Notes: generated by a model not told the origin, from the sequence alone. DNA of 64,000 bases from Camarhynchus parvulus (GCF_901933205.1 NC_044590.1:7703501-7767500); one strand, 5' to 3'; numbered from the stretch's first letter, positions 42,741 through 58,558 are shown. Numbers and translations: made by a program.

Positions 42741-43129
42741 TTGGCAGGAAGAAGAGCAAGGCGCCTGCTGTGTCTGTTTAGCCTTACTACCCCAGGGCAT
42801 CATCAGTGGGAGGCCTCAAGCCTCCACACAGAGGTGGGAGCTGCCTCATCCCCTTCTCCCAGCTGGGCCCAAGCCCAAGCCCAATCCTAGGGAGGAGCCC
42901 AAGGACAAGCAGAAGCAGCTACTGAGGAGCCAGGGCAGTACAAGCAGTGCAGAAGTGAGAAGAGGAAACAACGTGTGCCAAAGTAGCACCTTCCTCTCCT
43001 GTGACCCCGCCTAGCATGGGGGCAGAGCTGATCCACTGTGCTCCTGGCACTGCCTGCCCTCGTGCAAGCCCAGTCACAGGTCCAAGGGGACAAACTCCAG
43101 GGATAGAGTCCAGCTCTTCACCCAACAGC

Positions 43130-43135
43130 TTTATT
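43130..43135 (-). terminator. ACOT8: ACOT8 polyadenylation signal
   Basis: AATAAA on the minus strand about 230 bases after the ACOT8 stop. Confidence 0.8.
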
Positions 43136-43367
43136 TTAAGGTGGGTGAAGGACAGCTGATGGCAGCATGTGCTTACATGCTGTGCAGCCAGCAGCTGGTT
43201 GCAACGATGCTCTGTTGGACACAGTCTGTCACAGACACCTCTGGCACCGGGACTTCCTGCAGTGCTTGGTCCCACCTGGTCTCCTTCCTGTTCCTGTCCA
43301 GGTCCTGCCTTGATCTCAGGGTCCCTCCCTCAGCATACTTGAGCTCCAGTCTATAGGGTCTCCTCAG

Positions 43368-45312
43368 CTAGAGCTTGCTCTGGGTTGGTGTCTGTTCCAC
43401 CCTGATGACACCTTCCTGTGCACAGGTGACAGCCAGGACCCCATCCCTGCGCCACAGCCGTCCCTGCACCAAGCCCCGGCACCCACCTGCAGAGAGAGAC
43501 TGTCAGACCACAGCCCACTGCCCCCAGGACAGGCAGGGCTGGCCTTGCCCATCAAGGTCTCCCAAAAACACACTAAGGACTTACCAGCCCAGGGGCTCTC
43601 ACACTCGTACAGCATCCAGTGGTCAGCTCTGAAGGGTGCATGGAACCACATGGAATGGTCAAGGGACACCATGAACTTGACGCGGTACTGCCGGTGCGGG
43701 AGCAGTGCCGTGCCCAGGAAGGCGTAGTCAGAGATGTAGGCAGCCACACAGCAGTGCACCTTCATGTCAGTCTCTCCTGCAGAGCAACCAGCGCTGCCCA
43801 TCCCGTGGGGGCCCCGGGACATGCCTGGGGTGCTCCACTCCCCTGGAACCAGCTGCCAAGCACAGCTGGGATTCTTCCAGACTTATTCCCTTTGCCATGC
43901 CATGTCCCAGCATCACCTCTGCACCTACACCTGCATTACAGCCTTGAAGTGCCCAGGCTGGGGCACAGGCAGCCCCCTAATCACAGCCCTCCCAGCCCAC
44001 TCTGTTGCAACAGTGCTCCACAGTGTGAGCTGGTGCTTAAGCCCATGGATTGGGAGGCACCTGAACTCAGCAGGACCCACCTATGTAGCCTCGTGCTCGC
44101 ACCCAGAAGAGCTGCTTTGGCTCCTGTGACTCTGAGCTGAATATATCTGGTGGGTTCACGGGTTTAATGTCAATCGGCACATCTTGAGCTTGGATCTTGG
44201 TGAGACGCTTCCTGTATCCCTCAGCCACATTAGGATTCCTGCAGCCCAGCACAGAGATGCAAGGTTAACGCTAGACAGGCAGGTTGAACACATCCTACTA
44301 GCAGCAGCTCCAGGCCAGGGACCCAGGGGCACACAGAAAGACAAGAGGGGCATGGCTCCTGTTGTGTCCTGCTCCTCTCTTCCCCTCCCAGGCACATTTG
44401 AGAATTCCTCAGACAAGACAATACTCTCCCACACCTCCCTACGCCCCAGGCAGCAATGGGCATCCCCGGCATGTCCCTTCCACCCCACTCACTGCAGGAA
44501 CTTCTGGATGAGCTCCTCCTGTGTCAGCAGCTCCTCGGGGGGTGGCACGGTTGGCATGGTGAACTGGTGCTGCACTGGGCTTCCCTGCGAGAGCTGGAAG
44601 GAGGCCTGGCAGGTGAAGATGGGCTTTCCATGCTGGATGGCCTTTACAGAGCGAACAGAGAAACTCTTCCCTGTGCGGGTCCGCTCCACCTCGTACAGCA
44701 CCGGCACCTTGGGGTCCCCTGGGACGGGAAAGGGACGGGAAAGGGACGTTCTGCCGCCGGGCCACAGTGCACCGCGCACCGGCGGAACCCGGCCGCAGGG
44801 GCCGGGCCCGGCAGCGCCACTCACACCCTCCCTGTTTGTTGGCACCGGGATGACGGCACCTCCTCGCTCCTCAGAACTTCCCCAGCGTCCCAACCCCTGC
44901 CAGGCCCCTCCGGACCCCTGCACCCCGTCCCCGCCGCCGGTTCCCCGGTTCCCCGGGCGCACCTGTCCGCACGAAGTAGCAGTGCAGCGAGTGCACCTGC
45001 TCGTCGCGGCTCACGGCGTGGGCCGCCGCCACCAGCGCCTGCCCCACGATCTGCCCGCCGAACAGGTGCTGCGTGGCGGGCACCCAGTGGTGCTGGCCCC
45101 TGCGGGGAGAAGGCAGCCGCGGTGAGGGTGGCGGCGGAGGAGGAGGCGGCCCGGTCCCGCTGTCCCGGCGTCCACCCGCACCTGAAGAGGTCGACCTCCA
45201 GCCGCTCCAGGTTCAGCACGCTGGTGATCAGCACGCTGCGCAGGTCCCCGGGCGGCGGCGGCCCGGATCCCGGCCCCGCTCCAGCCCCGCCGGCGTCGCC
45301 TGGGGTCGCCAT
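43368..45312 (-). CDS. ACOT8: ACOT8, peroxisomal acyl-CoA thioesterase
   Basis: Minus-strand exons are 45312-45182, 45099-44963, 44718-44493, 44238-44081, 43776-43585 and 43486-43368 (TAG), giving 320 residues (319 in human). The double hotdog fold is recognisable by RLFGGQIVGQALVAA-like sequence (here HLFGGQIVGQALVAAAHAVS), FSVRSVKAIQHGKPIF, and SLDHSMWFHAPFRADHWMLY. The protein ends in SKL, the type 1 peroxisomal targeting signal. It hydrolyses a broad range of acyl-CoAs, including bile-acid CoA esters, inside peroxisomes. TTTATT (minus AATAAA) is at 43130-43135. An in-frame upstream ATG exists near 45399, but 45312 gives the human-like N-terminus. Confidence 0.96.
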
Positions 45313-45394
45313 CACCTCCGCGAACCGGGACCGGCACCGCGACCCGACCAGCCCGGCGGACCAGGAAGCACCGCCCATCCGCTGGGCAAAGATC

Positions 45395-45540
45395 GCCATC
45401 TGATTGGACGCTAGAGCTGTCAGTCACCCTTGTCTTGTCAGGATGCTCTAAGCTAGTTGGTTCGCCTCCTGTCAATCGGGAGACGACGGCGCTGATTGGT
45501 CAAGATCAGGATGCGGGCGGTGCCCGGCTGGTTTAACGGG
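45395..45540. promoter_or_regulatory. Shared CpG-rich promoter of ACOT8 and the ZSWIM3 relic
   Basis: Inverted CCAAT boxes (ATTGG) lie at 45403-45407 and 45494-45498 between the ACOT8 start (minus) and the ZSWIM3-like exon 1 (plus), the layout of a bidirectional NF-Y promoter. Confidence 0.5.
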
Positions 45541-46570
45541 GATGGCGGGGTGGGCTTGGGCGGCTGAGCGGAGCCGGTCCGGGCGTCCCTCCGCGACCAC
45601 CGCTCGCCATGCGCCCGCTTCCTCACCTGCAAGGGCTGCCCCTACGGGCTGCGGAGCTGCGGCCCGGTGCGCAGCCACAACTGGCAGCACAGCACCGCTG
45701 TCCGCCAGGACGCCAGGTAAGGCCCGCCCGCCGCGTCCGTCTGGAGCTCGCAGCAACCGCTGTGGGCAGGGCCGTGCGCCCGCGGTCCCCCGGTGTAGCA
45801 CCGCCGGGCCCCGTGGAGCCGCCGCTTGGGCCCAGCCCAGCGCTGCCCCGGGCACAGGCCCTGTCCCGTACCTGGCTTTGATAACCGGGCAGATCCCGGT
45901 AGTGGGATGCCCCGGTACCGGGGCACCGCCAGCTGTGTCACACACCTGCTGTGTTCGCTGTATAGCTCCTGCCTTTTCCAGCTCGAGTCCAAGCATCGGC
46001 ATCTGCAGCATTCTCCAGCTGTTCTTACCTCACTGCAGTGGAAAGGTGATAGCAGGTTTCCCTCAGGGAGCATTCCACGGCCTTCACTTCTCCAGGCAGA
46101 TGTAGTGACCCTGTTTCCTTTCCATCTTAGCTGGTGGATCTGCTTGTGTGCACAAAGGCTACAAGGTCACTCACTAGTTATGCAGTTGCTCCCTTTGCCC
46201 TTTTAAAATATAACTTGCCTTCTTGAAATACAATTTAACCTCCTTCTTTGAAGCTTTTCTTGTCTGGTTCTAGCCTGCTCCTCCAGAGCTGCAGAACCGT
46301 GTGGTTTAGGGATAAAGACACAAACACATGGGTATCAGCTTCCACACCAATGTGATGAAGTGCTTCTTCAAGCAGTTGCTGAGAGGAGGACAAGGGAGAC
46401 AAGTCCTCTACGCCTTCCTTGTGGGGAGCAAGGAGTGAGGGTGGAAAGCAATGCACTTGTTGCTGAAGAGAGACAAGAGAGAGAGCGCAGTCTCTGAGCC
46501 CCCAGCTGCTGCACAGCGGTGCGGAGGGAGGAGGGGGAGGCAGCCAGGCAGGAACCGATGCCCGCACGCC

Positions 46571-46860
46571 GCCCTGGGGAGCGGCCACAGCGAGGGGCGC
46601 TCCCGGTGTTCCCGGTGTTCCCGGTGCGATGCACAGCGGCCACCGCGAGGGGCGCTCCCGGTGTTCCCGGTGTTCCCGGTGCGATGCACAGCAGCCACAG
46701 CGAGGGGCGCTCCCGGTGTTCTCGGTGTTCCCGGTGCGATGCACAGCGGCCACAGCGAGGGGCGCTCCCGGTGTTCTCGGTGTTCCCGGTGCGATGCACA
46801 GCGGCCACAGCGAGAGGCGCTCCCGGTGTTCTCGGTGTTCCCGGTGCGATGCACAGCGGC
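46571..46860. repeat. 55-bp minisatellite, five copies
   Basis: Units of exactly 55 bases: the 'gcgatgcacagc' start recurs at 46626, 46681, 46736, 46791 and 46846. Each unit contains 'gaggggcgctcccggtgtt' and two or three copies of 'cggtgttc'. As 55 is not a multiple of three, the long frames it makes on both strands are artefacts. Confidence 0.95.
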
Positions 46861-46869
46861 CGCGGCGGG

Positions 46870-47290
46870 CGGCGCCCGAGCGCTCCGGTGCCGCCGTCGG
46901 GCGGAGCCCAGCGCCGGTGAGGCCGCACCGCGCCGCCACTGGAGCGCGGCAGGGACCGGGACGAACCGCGTTGTCCCCGCCGGCAGCGGCAGCGCGGAGC
47001 GGGCCCGCACTGACAGCCCCAGCCGCGCTGGCCCGCGCCTGCCCGGTGCAGGTCCCGGTGCTGCCCCTCCGCAAGCGGCTGTGCCCGGAGCACCGCACCG
47101 AGTGGCCGGCCGTGATCGCCGCCGGGAAAGCCGTGAGTGCAGGCACTGAGAGCCACCGGCAGGAGCTGCTCGGCGTCCTGAGAGACCTCATCACGCCGGA
47201 CTTGCTGCCTCAGCTCCACCTTTAGCGACTGCTCGAGGATGGGAGCTGGGCAGCTGGGGGGAGCAGAGACTTCTTCATGGAGCTGGAGAT
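46870..47290. other. CpG-rich segment inside the ZSWIM3 relic
   Basis: GC-rich, with an open plus frame ending at 47225 that does not match ZSWIM3 as far as I can tell. Nature unknown. Confidence 0.35.
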
Positions 47291-48495
47291 TGTCATCCAG
47301 GGTTAAGTCAAATTTTCAGTGCTGGGCTCTCTCTGGAGAGCTGCATCACCACCTTGGCCTGGCACTAGGAAGAGTGTGTTTCTAAGATCCCTCCTGCTCC
47401 CCATCCTGATCACTGTGCTGCTCAGGCGGCTCCCCAAAGTCTGCCCACTTCAGACTTGCCTCTTGCCTCTCTGGTGTGCCATGGTAACATGTCCCAGAGC
47501 TCTGGCCAGGCTTCCCCCACTGTGGCAGCAGCTCAGCAGAAGCAGCAGCCCATGTCAGCCTCTCTTGTGGCTGTTGAGAGTCCTGTGATTGTTCTCCAGA
47601 GTCCACCAGCTCCCTGAGGCCCTTCAGTGTCAGCCAGAAACACCTCATGCTCTTCTCCAGAGTGAGCCAGCAAGCTCAGTCCCTGTTAGATCCTGTCTCC
47701 CGTGGCAAAACTGGAGGCCACAGAAACCTCAGAGGATGACAGTGAAGATTAGACTACCCAGAGGACTGAAGACAGCATCAGGCAGTCTTTGAGTGGCATT
47801 TGCACAGAGGCTGCTGCCAGGCTGTGCCTAAGGCAGTGGTTTGGAAGTCCAGGCAGCTGATTTGCACCAGGTAGGACAGGCTCAGTGTACAGATCCAGCA
47901 TCTGTGGGCCTCTTCCAAGAAGGCCCAAATAGCTACACTTGCCACTTCAACCTGGCCTTCCAGCTGCCCTGCTGGCACATCTTGGCTGTGCTGAATTCAA
48001 ACAAGAAGCTCTTGCAGAGGGAAATGCTCAGTAGACCATGGGAGAGGGGATGTGATGCCCATCAGCCTGGGTGAGAAGTGCTGATGGCCTCTTGGAGTTC
48101 CTAAAGAGCTCCTGGAACAAGTCTTTGGTTAAATCTCTGGTGATGTCCTTCCTCACAGCAGAGATCAGCCACAGCAATAAGGACTTGGAGCACAGGACTC
48201 TGTGGGAGCTGGCTGACAGCTGGATCAGTTCCACTGAGGTGCAGCTCCAGCACTGAGTGGGAACTGAGCTGGGCTTCCACTGTGTCCTGTCTTGCACCTT
48301 CATTCCCCTGTCATTTCCTCGGCGTGGAAGGGGCAGTTTGGGTCCTTGATCTGCTGAGTGAGCGACACTTCTGCACAGGGCAGCAGAGGAACTGGACTGG
48401 GAGCTCCTGGTCCTGCAGGAAGGGTCACAGTCACTGACCTGGCTAACAGCTGTGGCCAGGAGCCAGCTCTGGGTGGTGCAATGTGGGAGGTGCTG

Positions 48496-50000
48496 CTATC
48501 CTAGAATCTGCTGAGTTGGAAGGGACCCATTGGGATCGTGTCCAACTCCCAGTCCTGTGCAGGACACCACAAAAATCCCACCATGTGCCTGAGAGTGTTG
48601 TCCAGACACTTCCTGAACTCAGACAGGCTTGATGCCATGACCAGTGCCCATGGGAGCCTGTTCCAGTGCTCAGCCACCCTTTAAGTGAAAAACCTTTTTC
48701 TGATATTTTGCCTCAATCTCTCCTGACTCAGCTTTATACCATTTCCTCGAGTTCTGTCACTGGTCATGACAGTGAAGAGATCAGTGCCTGCCCCTCTGCT
48801 TCCTCTCATGAGGGTGCTGAATGAAGACCACAATGAGGTCTTCCCTCAGTTTGCTCTTCTCCAGGCTGAACAGACCAAGTTACCTCAACTGTTTCTCAGA
48901 AGCTTCGATTCCAGTCCCATTACCATCCTTGTGGGATCTTTTGAATAATGTTCTCTAATAGTTCAATGTCTTTTTTATATTGTTGTGCCAAAACTGCCCC
49001 CAGGACTTGAGGTGAGGCTGCAGCAGTGCAGAGCAGGGCAGGACAATCCCCTCCCTTGCTGGCAATGCTGTGTTTGATGCCCCTGATAGGATTGGCCCTC
49101 CTGGCTGCCAGGGCACTGCTGATCATATCATATGAACTTGCCATCAACCAGGCTGGTATCCCCTGTCTGTAAGTACCACCAGGACTGCCCTGTACAAGGT
49201 GCAGTGTGTCACTTGCTCTGGTTAAACTTCAAACTTCTGGTGCTTAGCCATCTCTCCAATTTGTCAAAGTCTCTCAGCAGGGCCTCTCTGCCCTCAATGG
49301 AGTCGACAGCTTCTCCCAGTTTAGTGTTGTTCATATTCCTTCAAGTCCTGAGTCCAAGTCGCTAAAGAAGATCTTAAAGAGAACTGGGCCGAGGGTGAAG
49401 CCCTGTGGAACCCCTCTAGAGGCTGGACACCAGCCTGATGTCACCCCATTCCCTCTAAGTTTTTGTTTGTGCCCAACCTGTGAGCCAGTTGCTCACCCAT
49501 TGTGTAACAGGATTATTCAGCTGCAAGCTGGACACTTTGTCCAAAAGAATACTGGGACAGACAGTGTCAAAAGCTTTGCTGAAGCCCAAAAACATTACAG
49601 CTACTGGCTTTCCTTGGTCAGTTAGGTGGGTTACCCTGTTGTACAAGGAAATCATGTTCAACAAGCACAACTTTCCCCTCATGAAGCCATGCTGGCTGTG
49701 ACCAGTGACTGTGCCCTCCTACAGGTGTTTTTCAGTACCCGCCAGAATGATCTTTTCCATGATTTTACTGGGCACTGAAGTGACACTGACAGGCCTGTAG
49801 TTTCCAGGGTTCTCCTTCCTTGCCCTTTGAAACTGGGACATCGTTCCCCAGCTTCCAGTCATGTGGGAACCTCTCCAGATTCCCAAAACCACTCCAAAAT
49901 CATCGAGAGTCTTTGTGATGACATCAGCCAGTTCTTTGTGGTTTCTCAAATTAATCCCATAAGGGCCCATAGATTTGTAGGGATCTAGGTACAATAACAC
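48496..50000 (-). mobile_element. 5'-truncated CR1 LINE
   Basis: The 3' end at about 48,500 has the CR1-type 'tagaatctgctgagttggaa'. Further up (minus frames) come broken reverse-transcriptase pieces: GFSKAFDTVCPSILLDKV (49455-49682) and NYRPVSVTSVPSKIMEKIIL (49719-50000), the conserved CR1 RT blocks. The coding frame is interrupted and the 5' half is missing. The element faces minus, directly downstream of the ZSWIM3 relic. Confidence 0.92.
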
Positions 50001-51475
50001 GTGACAAAACTATTTCATCCGTGGCCAGCACCCGCAGGTCCTTGCAGCATCCAGCTGTGAGGTGTTGTGCAACTGAGCCAATAAATCACCCTCGTGTTGT
50101 TTGGGAGCTGAGCCTGTCCCTGCGCCAGCTGCAGCCACCCCTCCCTGCCCAGGGAACAGGGCATGGGGAATTGGGCAGAGCTCTGGGCAGCGCTCCTCAG
50201 CCGTCCTGTGGTGCCTCAGGTGGCAGGAGGTGGCAGCTCCTGCATCCCTGCAATCCCACTGTGCTGCAGCCCATTACAGAGCAGGGGTGTTGTTTGTCTG
50301 GTTGCAGCAGCTGCTCTCAATTCCCCAAGAAACAGAAACCCGCCCTCGTGTGCAGGGGTCACTGCCGGGCAGATAACACTGCAGGGAGGTGGGGAGCAAA
50401 GGCTTCGTGCAAGGGTGGGGGAGGGAAAACAGCCTGGAGAGTAAACTCCCTCCTCTGTGGGCACTGCTCTGGAGTGGGTGAGCTCCCCAGCCCCATCGCA
50501 GCCAGGTGAGCTCCAGCCCCAGCAGCTCCCAGCCTGTTGCTGGGACATAGCAAGGAATGTCACAGACATTGCTCCATTGCTGTGGTTTGGTCACTGTCCA
50601 TGTTTTCCCACGGAATTTAGCAATTCCTTCATTAACACTTTGGTGTTGATGGAGTTGGCTGTGGTTGAGGGCTGGGGATTTCCTTTGAGCACGAGTTTTG
50701 TAACATGATCTGATACTATCGAGTCTCTGACTAAATATAGCATCGTGTTTCTTTAAAACACCTTTTTGTCAGCTTAGAGCTGCTTGTTTCCCCTTTGCTT
50801 GTGCTGTGGAAGAGGCCTGGAAGGCTTTGCCAGCCCCTTTGCTATCTTTCTGGCTCCTGTGGGAACCCCTCTGATTTTAGGAGACCTCTCCCCTCCAGCC
50901 TGTTCCTCTGCACAGCTGCCACCCTGCCTCCTCTCCAGCCTGCCACAGGCACTGCAGGACCGCAGCTGCCATCCCCACCTGCCAGGGGCTCAAGGGTCTG
51001 GCTGAGGACACAGAGCCAAGGGCATGGAGCTCCAAGTCAGGATGGCTGTGCCCCGCACCAGGTCACTGTGACTGGCTCTGTGGCCATAGACACGTGCCCA
51101 AGCAAGGGCTGCTGCCAGCACTGCTGTCTGGGTGCTCCAGCATCTGACTCGTCCCCCTCCAAGCTGAACACACAGGAAATAACTCATCGTTCTCTGGGTA
51201 AACATCTTTCCCAAGAGTGAAACTGCCCGGCTGGGATGAGTGTCCGGCTGTAATTTACCTCCACGTGAGCGCTGTGCTGTGCTGTGCCCTCCCACACTCC
51301 ACCCACTCTGATCCACCCTGACAGTCCCAGAATAATTCCAGGGACATGTCCTGAACCCCACAGGGCTGTGGCCAGTGCTCCCTTCCTCACTGGTGGAGGA
51401 ACTGCTCCCACAAGGGGAAAAGCACAGGGGTGTCCCAGCCCCCCAAGCCTCCTTTGACAGAGTCTTGTCTCTGGA
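50000..51475. other. Intergenic between CR1 and NEURL2 3' end
   Basis: No gene recognised. In human, SPATA25 and ZSWIM1 would fall in this interval, but nothing similar is visible. Confidence 0.5.
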
Positions 51476-51480
51476 AGCAC

Positions 51481-51486
51481 TTTATT
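51481..51486 (-). terminator. NEURL2: NEURL2 polyadenylation signal
   Basis: AATAAA on the minus strand about 220 bases after the NEURL2 stop. Confidence 0.8.
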
Positions 51487-51702
51487 GCTGTCTCTGACCC
51501 ACATCAATCCCCCTGCCCATGCTCTGGGCATGCCACACCATCAGTGTGGAGAAAATCCCAACCCCACTTTGCTCTGCTCTCATGTCAGCCCTTCAGCAGC
51601 ACATGCTGGGGTGAGTGGGCAGGGAGGGGCACAGAGCCTGCCAGGCAGCCATCCCTGGGGGGCTGTTGATGTGAGGAGCAGCCCAGCAGCACCCTCGATA
51701 CC

Positions 51703-53823
51703 TCACTCATGTTGGCAGAAGCTCTTGAGTAGCGGGGGCAAGTCCAGGCCATCAATGGCCAGGCGGTGCACAACGTGTTTCTGGATAACCAGCCGGCACA
51801 GCGTCTGCAGGGAAGGAACTGCAAGAGAACAGACAGTGTACCTGAGCTGGGCAAGTCAGCAGTGAGGCTGAGCACAGGGGCGTGGAGGAGCTGGTAGAGC
51901 TTCTCAGAGGCACTGTGGTTAAGGGCAGTGGTGGGTGAGTTTGTTCTGTGGCATCGTCCTGCCCTGGGCTCAAACTGGCTGTGCGGGGGCTGGTGCCAGG
52001 CTGCTCCAGCAGGGCTGGAAGCTCAAGGGCCCCGGGCAGCAAAGCTCTTCCCGTTATTAGGAGGAAGGCTGAGAGACAGTTATGTGCCCAAGCTGTGTGT
52101 GACTGTGGCTGGTTTGCATTTCTTTCTCTGGTGGTTTCACATACCCATGCTGTGCTTCTTTTCCATCCCACTCCCTTGGTCTGCCTGCACTGGCCCCAGC
52201 ACCAAGCTGCTGGGTGAGTGTCTGCAGGCTGGGGCTGCACTGCCAGCAGAGACAGCACCCACCATTCCTCTGGGGCAGACCACCATGAGAACAGTCCCCT
52301 TGGGCACCTGCACAGAATCTGCCTGGTTCCTGCTCCTGTGATACAACTTCCCAGAGCCATGGGTGGCTCAGCAGCATGGGTACTGTCTGCTGCAGCCACT
52401 ACTCTCCTCAGCTGTTATACCAGGGAGAATACCAGGTTCCAGCCTTGAGACAGAAGCAGCTGCTCGTGACACCAGCATGTGAAGCAGTGGCTCCCAGTGC
52501 TGGGGGCAGGCAGTACTCTGGCTCTAGCTCTTCTTCTGGCTCTGTCTCACCTGATCCATCTCATTTTTCCAGCGTGGTGCTAATTAGCACTTATTAGCCT
52601 GGTCCCTCCCAGCAACCCAAGGGACATGGGCTAATGCCCAGGCTCCGGTGGCATCACAGGGTGTCTGCCCAGGGAACATCATGTCTGGGGCACGCGGCAG
52701 GCGCGTGGGCGCGGTGTGTGAGCCGTGGTGGGTGTAGGTGGATGTTTTGATGCCAGGGCAGGATCTTAGCTGGCTCTGGCTGCCACGTGCTGTAGACAAG
52801 GCGGGGCACAGCAAGGCCTCCGAGCTGTGGGACAGCCCCAAACACCCAACCCTGTCACTGTGCTTGGGAAGGGTGGCCAGAGGGGTTTCTCTGACTGCTG
52901 CTGCTGCTAGGGGTCTCTCCCCTGGCCCCAGCACTGTGCCCATGGCAGAACTTTTCATCAGACACTGCCCAGCAGTGGTACCATGGATCTTGCCTGTGCT
53001 CCACAAGGACCAGAGGCTTTCCTGTGCCCTCTTACCCCCATGTCCCTCTGCCCCGTGGCCACTTCCCTCTGTTGGTGACTACGGCATGACCCCAGCAGAG
53101 CTCCCCCGCTCCTGGCCCACGCAGCAGGGAGGGGCACAGGTACCTACAGCCATAATCCACCGGGATCACCCGGACACTCTTGGTGGAGGCAAAGACGTCG
53201 ATGACGGCGTAGAGCGGGCGGGAGGCGGGCAGGCCCCGGGCGCTCGGCCCCATGTCCTCGCCGTTGATGACGATGTGCATGTCGGCGGTGCCGTCGGGCT
53301 GCGGGGCGTACAGCACCCCGATGCGGCTGCGCCGGGCGGTGGCGGGCAGCACGTTCATCTTGAACAGGTCATCCAGGATGTGGCTGTAGCGGCCGGGCCG
53401 GCTGCGCCCCACCAGCGTGTCCCGAGGGATCCGCACCCGCTCGATCAGCAGGAAGGGCTCCCAGGGCCGCCCCCGCGGCTGCGCCTCCTCCCCCTCCACC
53501 AGCACACGGTTGTGGTTCCGCGTGATGGCAAACACCCAGGTGTCCCCCAGGCTGACCAGATCCGGCAGCGAGTACTCAGGCACTACCTCCAGGCTCTGGG
53601 GGTCATGGGCTGTCAGTCCCACTCGCAAGTGCCCACACCAGCCCAGCTCCTTCTCCTCAATCTCCACCAGGAAGATCTGCCCGGGTGCCAGAGGCTCCTG
53701 GCTGAAGCAAAGCCCGTTGGCGAAGCTCTCCACCCGTGTGGCTTGTGTGTGTGAGGCATCCAGGCGGATGTTGGCGCCGTGGATGTGGTGGAAGCGTGCA
53801 GCAAGCCGGCACCGGGCAGCCAT
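51703..53823 (-). CDS. NEURL2: NEURL2 (Ozz), neuralized-domain E3 adaptor
   Basis: Exon 1 is 53823-53148 and exon 2 is 51818-51703 (TGA), joined in phase 1 through donor T|GTAGGT, giving 263 residues (285 in human). The neuralized (NHR) domain fills exon 1: FHHIHGANIRLDASHTQATR, GQIFLVEIEEKELGWCGHLR, and PDGTADMHIVINGEDMGPSA. Exon 2 encodes the SOCS-box-like end (PSLQTLCRLVIQKHVVHRLA). Mammalian Ozz is the substrate adaptor of a muscle cullin-5 ubiquitin ligase acting on membrane beta-catenin. It is arranged head to head with CTSA, as in human. Confidence 0.95.
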
Positions 53824-54369
53824 TGCTGCCCGAGCTATTTTTAACTGTCCCTGTCACAGCTGCTGTGAGGTGCTGACAGCCCGGCTGGGAGGGACAACCG
53901 GAGGGTTCAAGGGGGGTCCTAGTGCCATGGGGGTGGTTGGGGGGCCCTGTGGCTGCTGAGCACAACCGGGCCCAAACCAGATACACAAACATTCCACCCT
54001 GGACTGTCCAGGGCTGCCACCTGGGCCGGGGTGCCTGGCTGTGCCCATGCTGTCCAGCAGCAGCTGGCAGTGCCCGCTGGTGCCCAGTGGTACCAGCGAT
54101 AGCCAGCAGTGGCCAGTGGTCATCCCACGGTGATGACTGGCAGTGCCTGGAGATGCCCGGCTTTACCCGGCGGTGCTGGGTGGCACCCAGCAGTGCCCGG
54201 TGGTACCCGGTAGTGCCCACCGGCACCCCGTTTGGGTACGGGGGCCCCATCGGTGCCCCCCCCACAGTCCCGGTCCCGGTCCGGGGCCGCTCCCACGTGC
54301 GCGGGCAGGGCCGGGGCGGGGCCGGCCGCCCCCGGGGCGCTGATTGGCCGCGGTAGGGCCCCGCCCTGC

Positions 54370-54377
54370 TCACGTGA
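54370..54377. promoter_or_regulatory. CLEAR-type E-box between NEURL2 and CTSA
   Basis: TCACGTGA in the CpG-rich CTSA upstream region, matching the core of the CLEAR element (GTCACGTGAC) bound by TFEB/TFE3 in lysosomal gene promoters. A second CACGTG lies at about 54294. CTSA is a known member of the lysosomal network; function here is inferred. Confidence 0.65.
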
Positions 54378-54662
54378 GGGCCGCAGGTCATATGGGCGCG
54401 TGTCATGTGCCCGCCGTGACCGCCGCCTGCCAGCGCCGCGCCGGGAGCGGCCGCGGTCAGCGGGACCGGGGGGCGCCGGGACGGGATCGGGGGGACGGGA
54501 CCGAGGGATCGGGACCGGTGCCAGGGGAGCCGGCTGGGCCGGGCCGGGGGTCAGCCCCGAGTGGGGGGCCGGGCCGGGGCAGGCGGGCCGGGGCGCTCGC
54601 GGGGCGCTGCCGCGGCCGTTCCTGGCCGACAGCAGCCTGACCGTCCCTTCCGCCCACCGCAG

Positions 54663-58081
<3,419 letters not shown>

Positions 58082-58558
58082 GAGCTGCAGAGGTAGCGCC
58101 CGGTGCTCCAGCTGCTCCCAGCACCCCACCCGCCCTCACCATCGGCACCTTGCACAGCCCATCCTCACTGCTGCTCGGCTACACCACGGACCTGTCATGC
58201 CTGCAGCCTTTCCCCCGGCTGGACAGGGTGAGGGGCATGGGCTGGGGGACTCTGTCCTTGTGGGAGAGGTGTTGTGCACCTGCTGCAGCCACACCTCCTC
58301 CCTTGTGGCTTCCTGTCTTGCCTCCTCCCTGTCTGCGGTGGCAGCTGCTTCCCTCCCAGGCAGCGAGCAATCCCCAGCACTTCCCCTTGGCCCCACATGC
58401 ACACGGCCTGGGTAGGCTATGAGGAGCAGCAGCAGGGGGCAGCTGGGTCCTACTCACCTCTACCTTGGCTCCCACCACCTCTGCTCCCACTGAAGGAGTC
58501 TTACCACCGCTACCACAACAATCCCACTGCCAGGGCACGCAGTGCTTCAGGAACTCGC

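Larger units (their letters stand above)
45601..48256 (+). pseudogene. ZSWIM3: ZSWIM3-like pseudogene
   Basis: Four collinear fragments match ZSWIM3, which lies next to ACOT8 in human. The first is 45601-45716, with SCGPVRSHNWQHSTAVRQD (human DCVSVRFHNLNHGTSIRED), ending at a good donor. The second is 46328-46438, with FHTNVMKCFF and then QVLYAFLVGSKE before a stop. The third is about 47740-48070, with ICTEAAARLCLRQW then, after a frameshift, SYTCHFNLAFQLPCWHILAV, the SWIM zinc-binding motif with its first Cys replaced. The fourth is 48071-48256, with the C-terminal helix. The conserved frame of the first fragment has no ATG after an upstream TGA at 45565. Several in-frame stops fall between 47600 and 47760. 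A 55-bp minisatellite lies between fragments 2 and 3. Loss of function is inferred from these breaks; small functional remnants cannot be excluded. Confidence 0.75.

Noticed and set aside
46235..47219. Long frames on both strands repeating the same short peptide
   Set aside because: Produced by the 55-bp minisatellite; one unit advances the frame, so the 'repeats' are the same DNA read in three frames.
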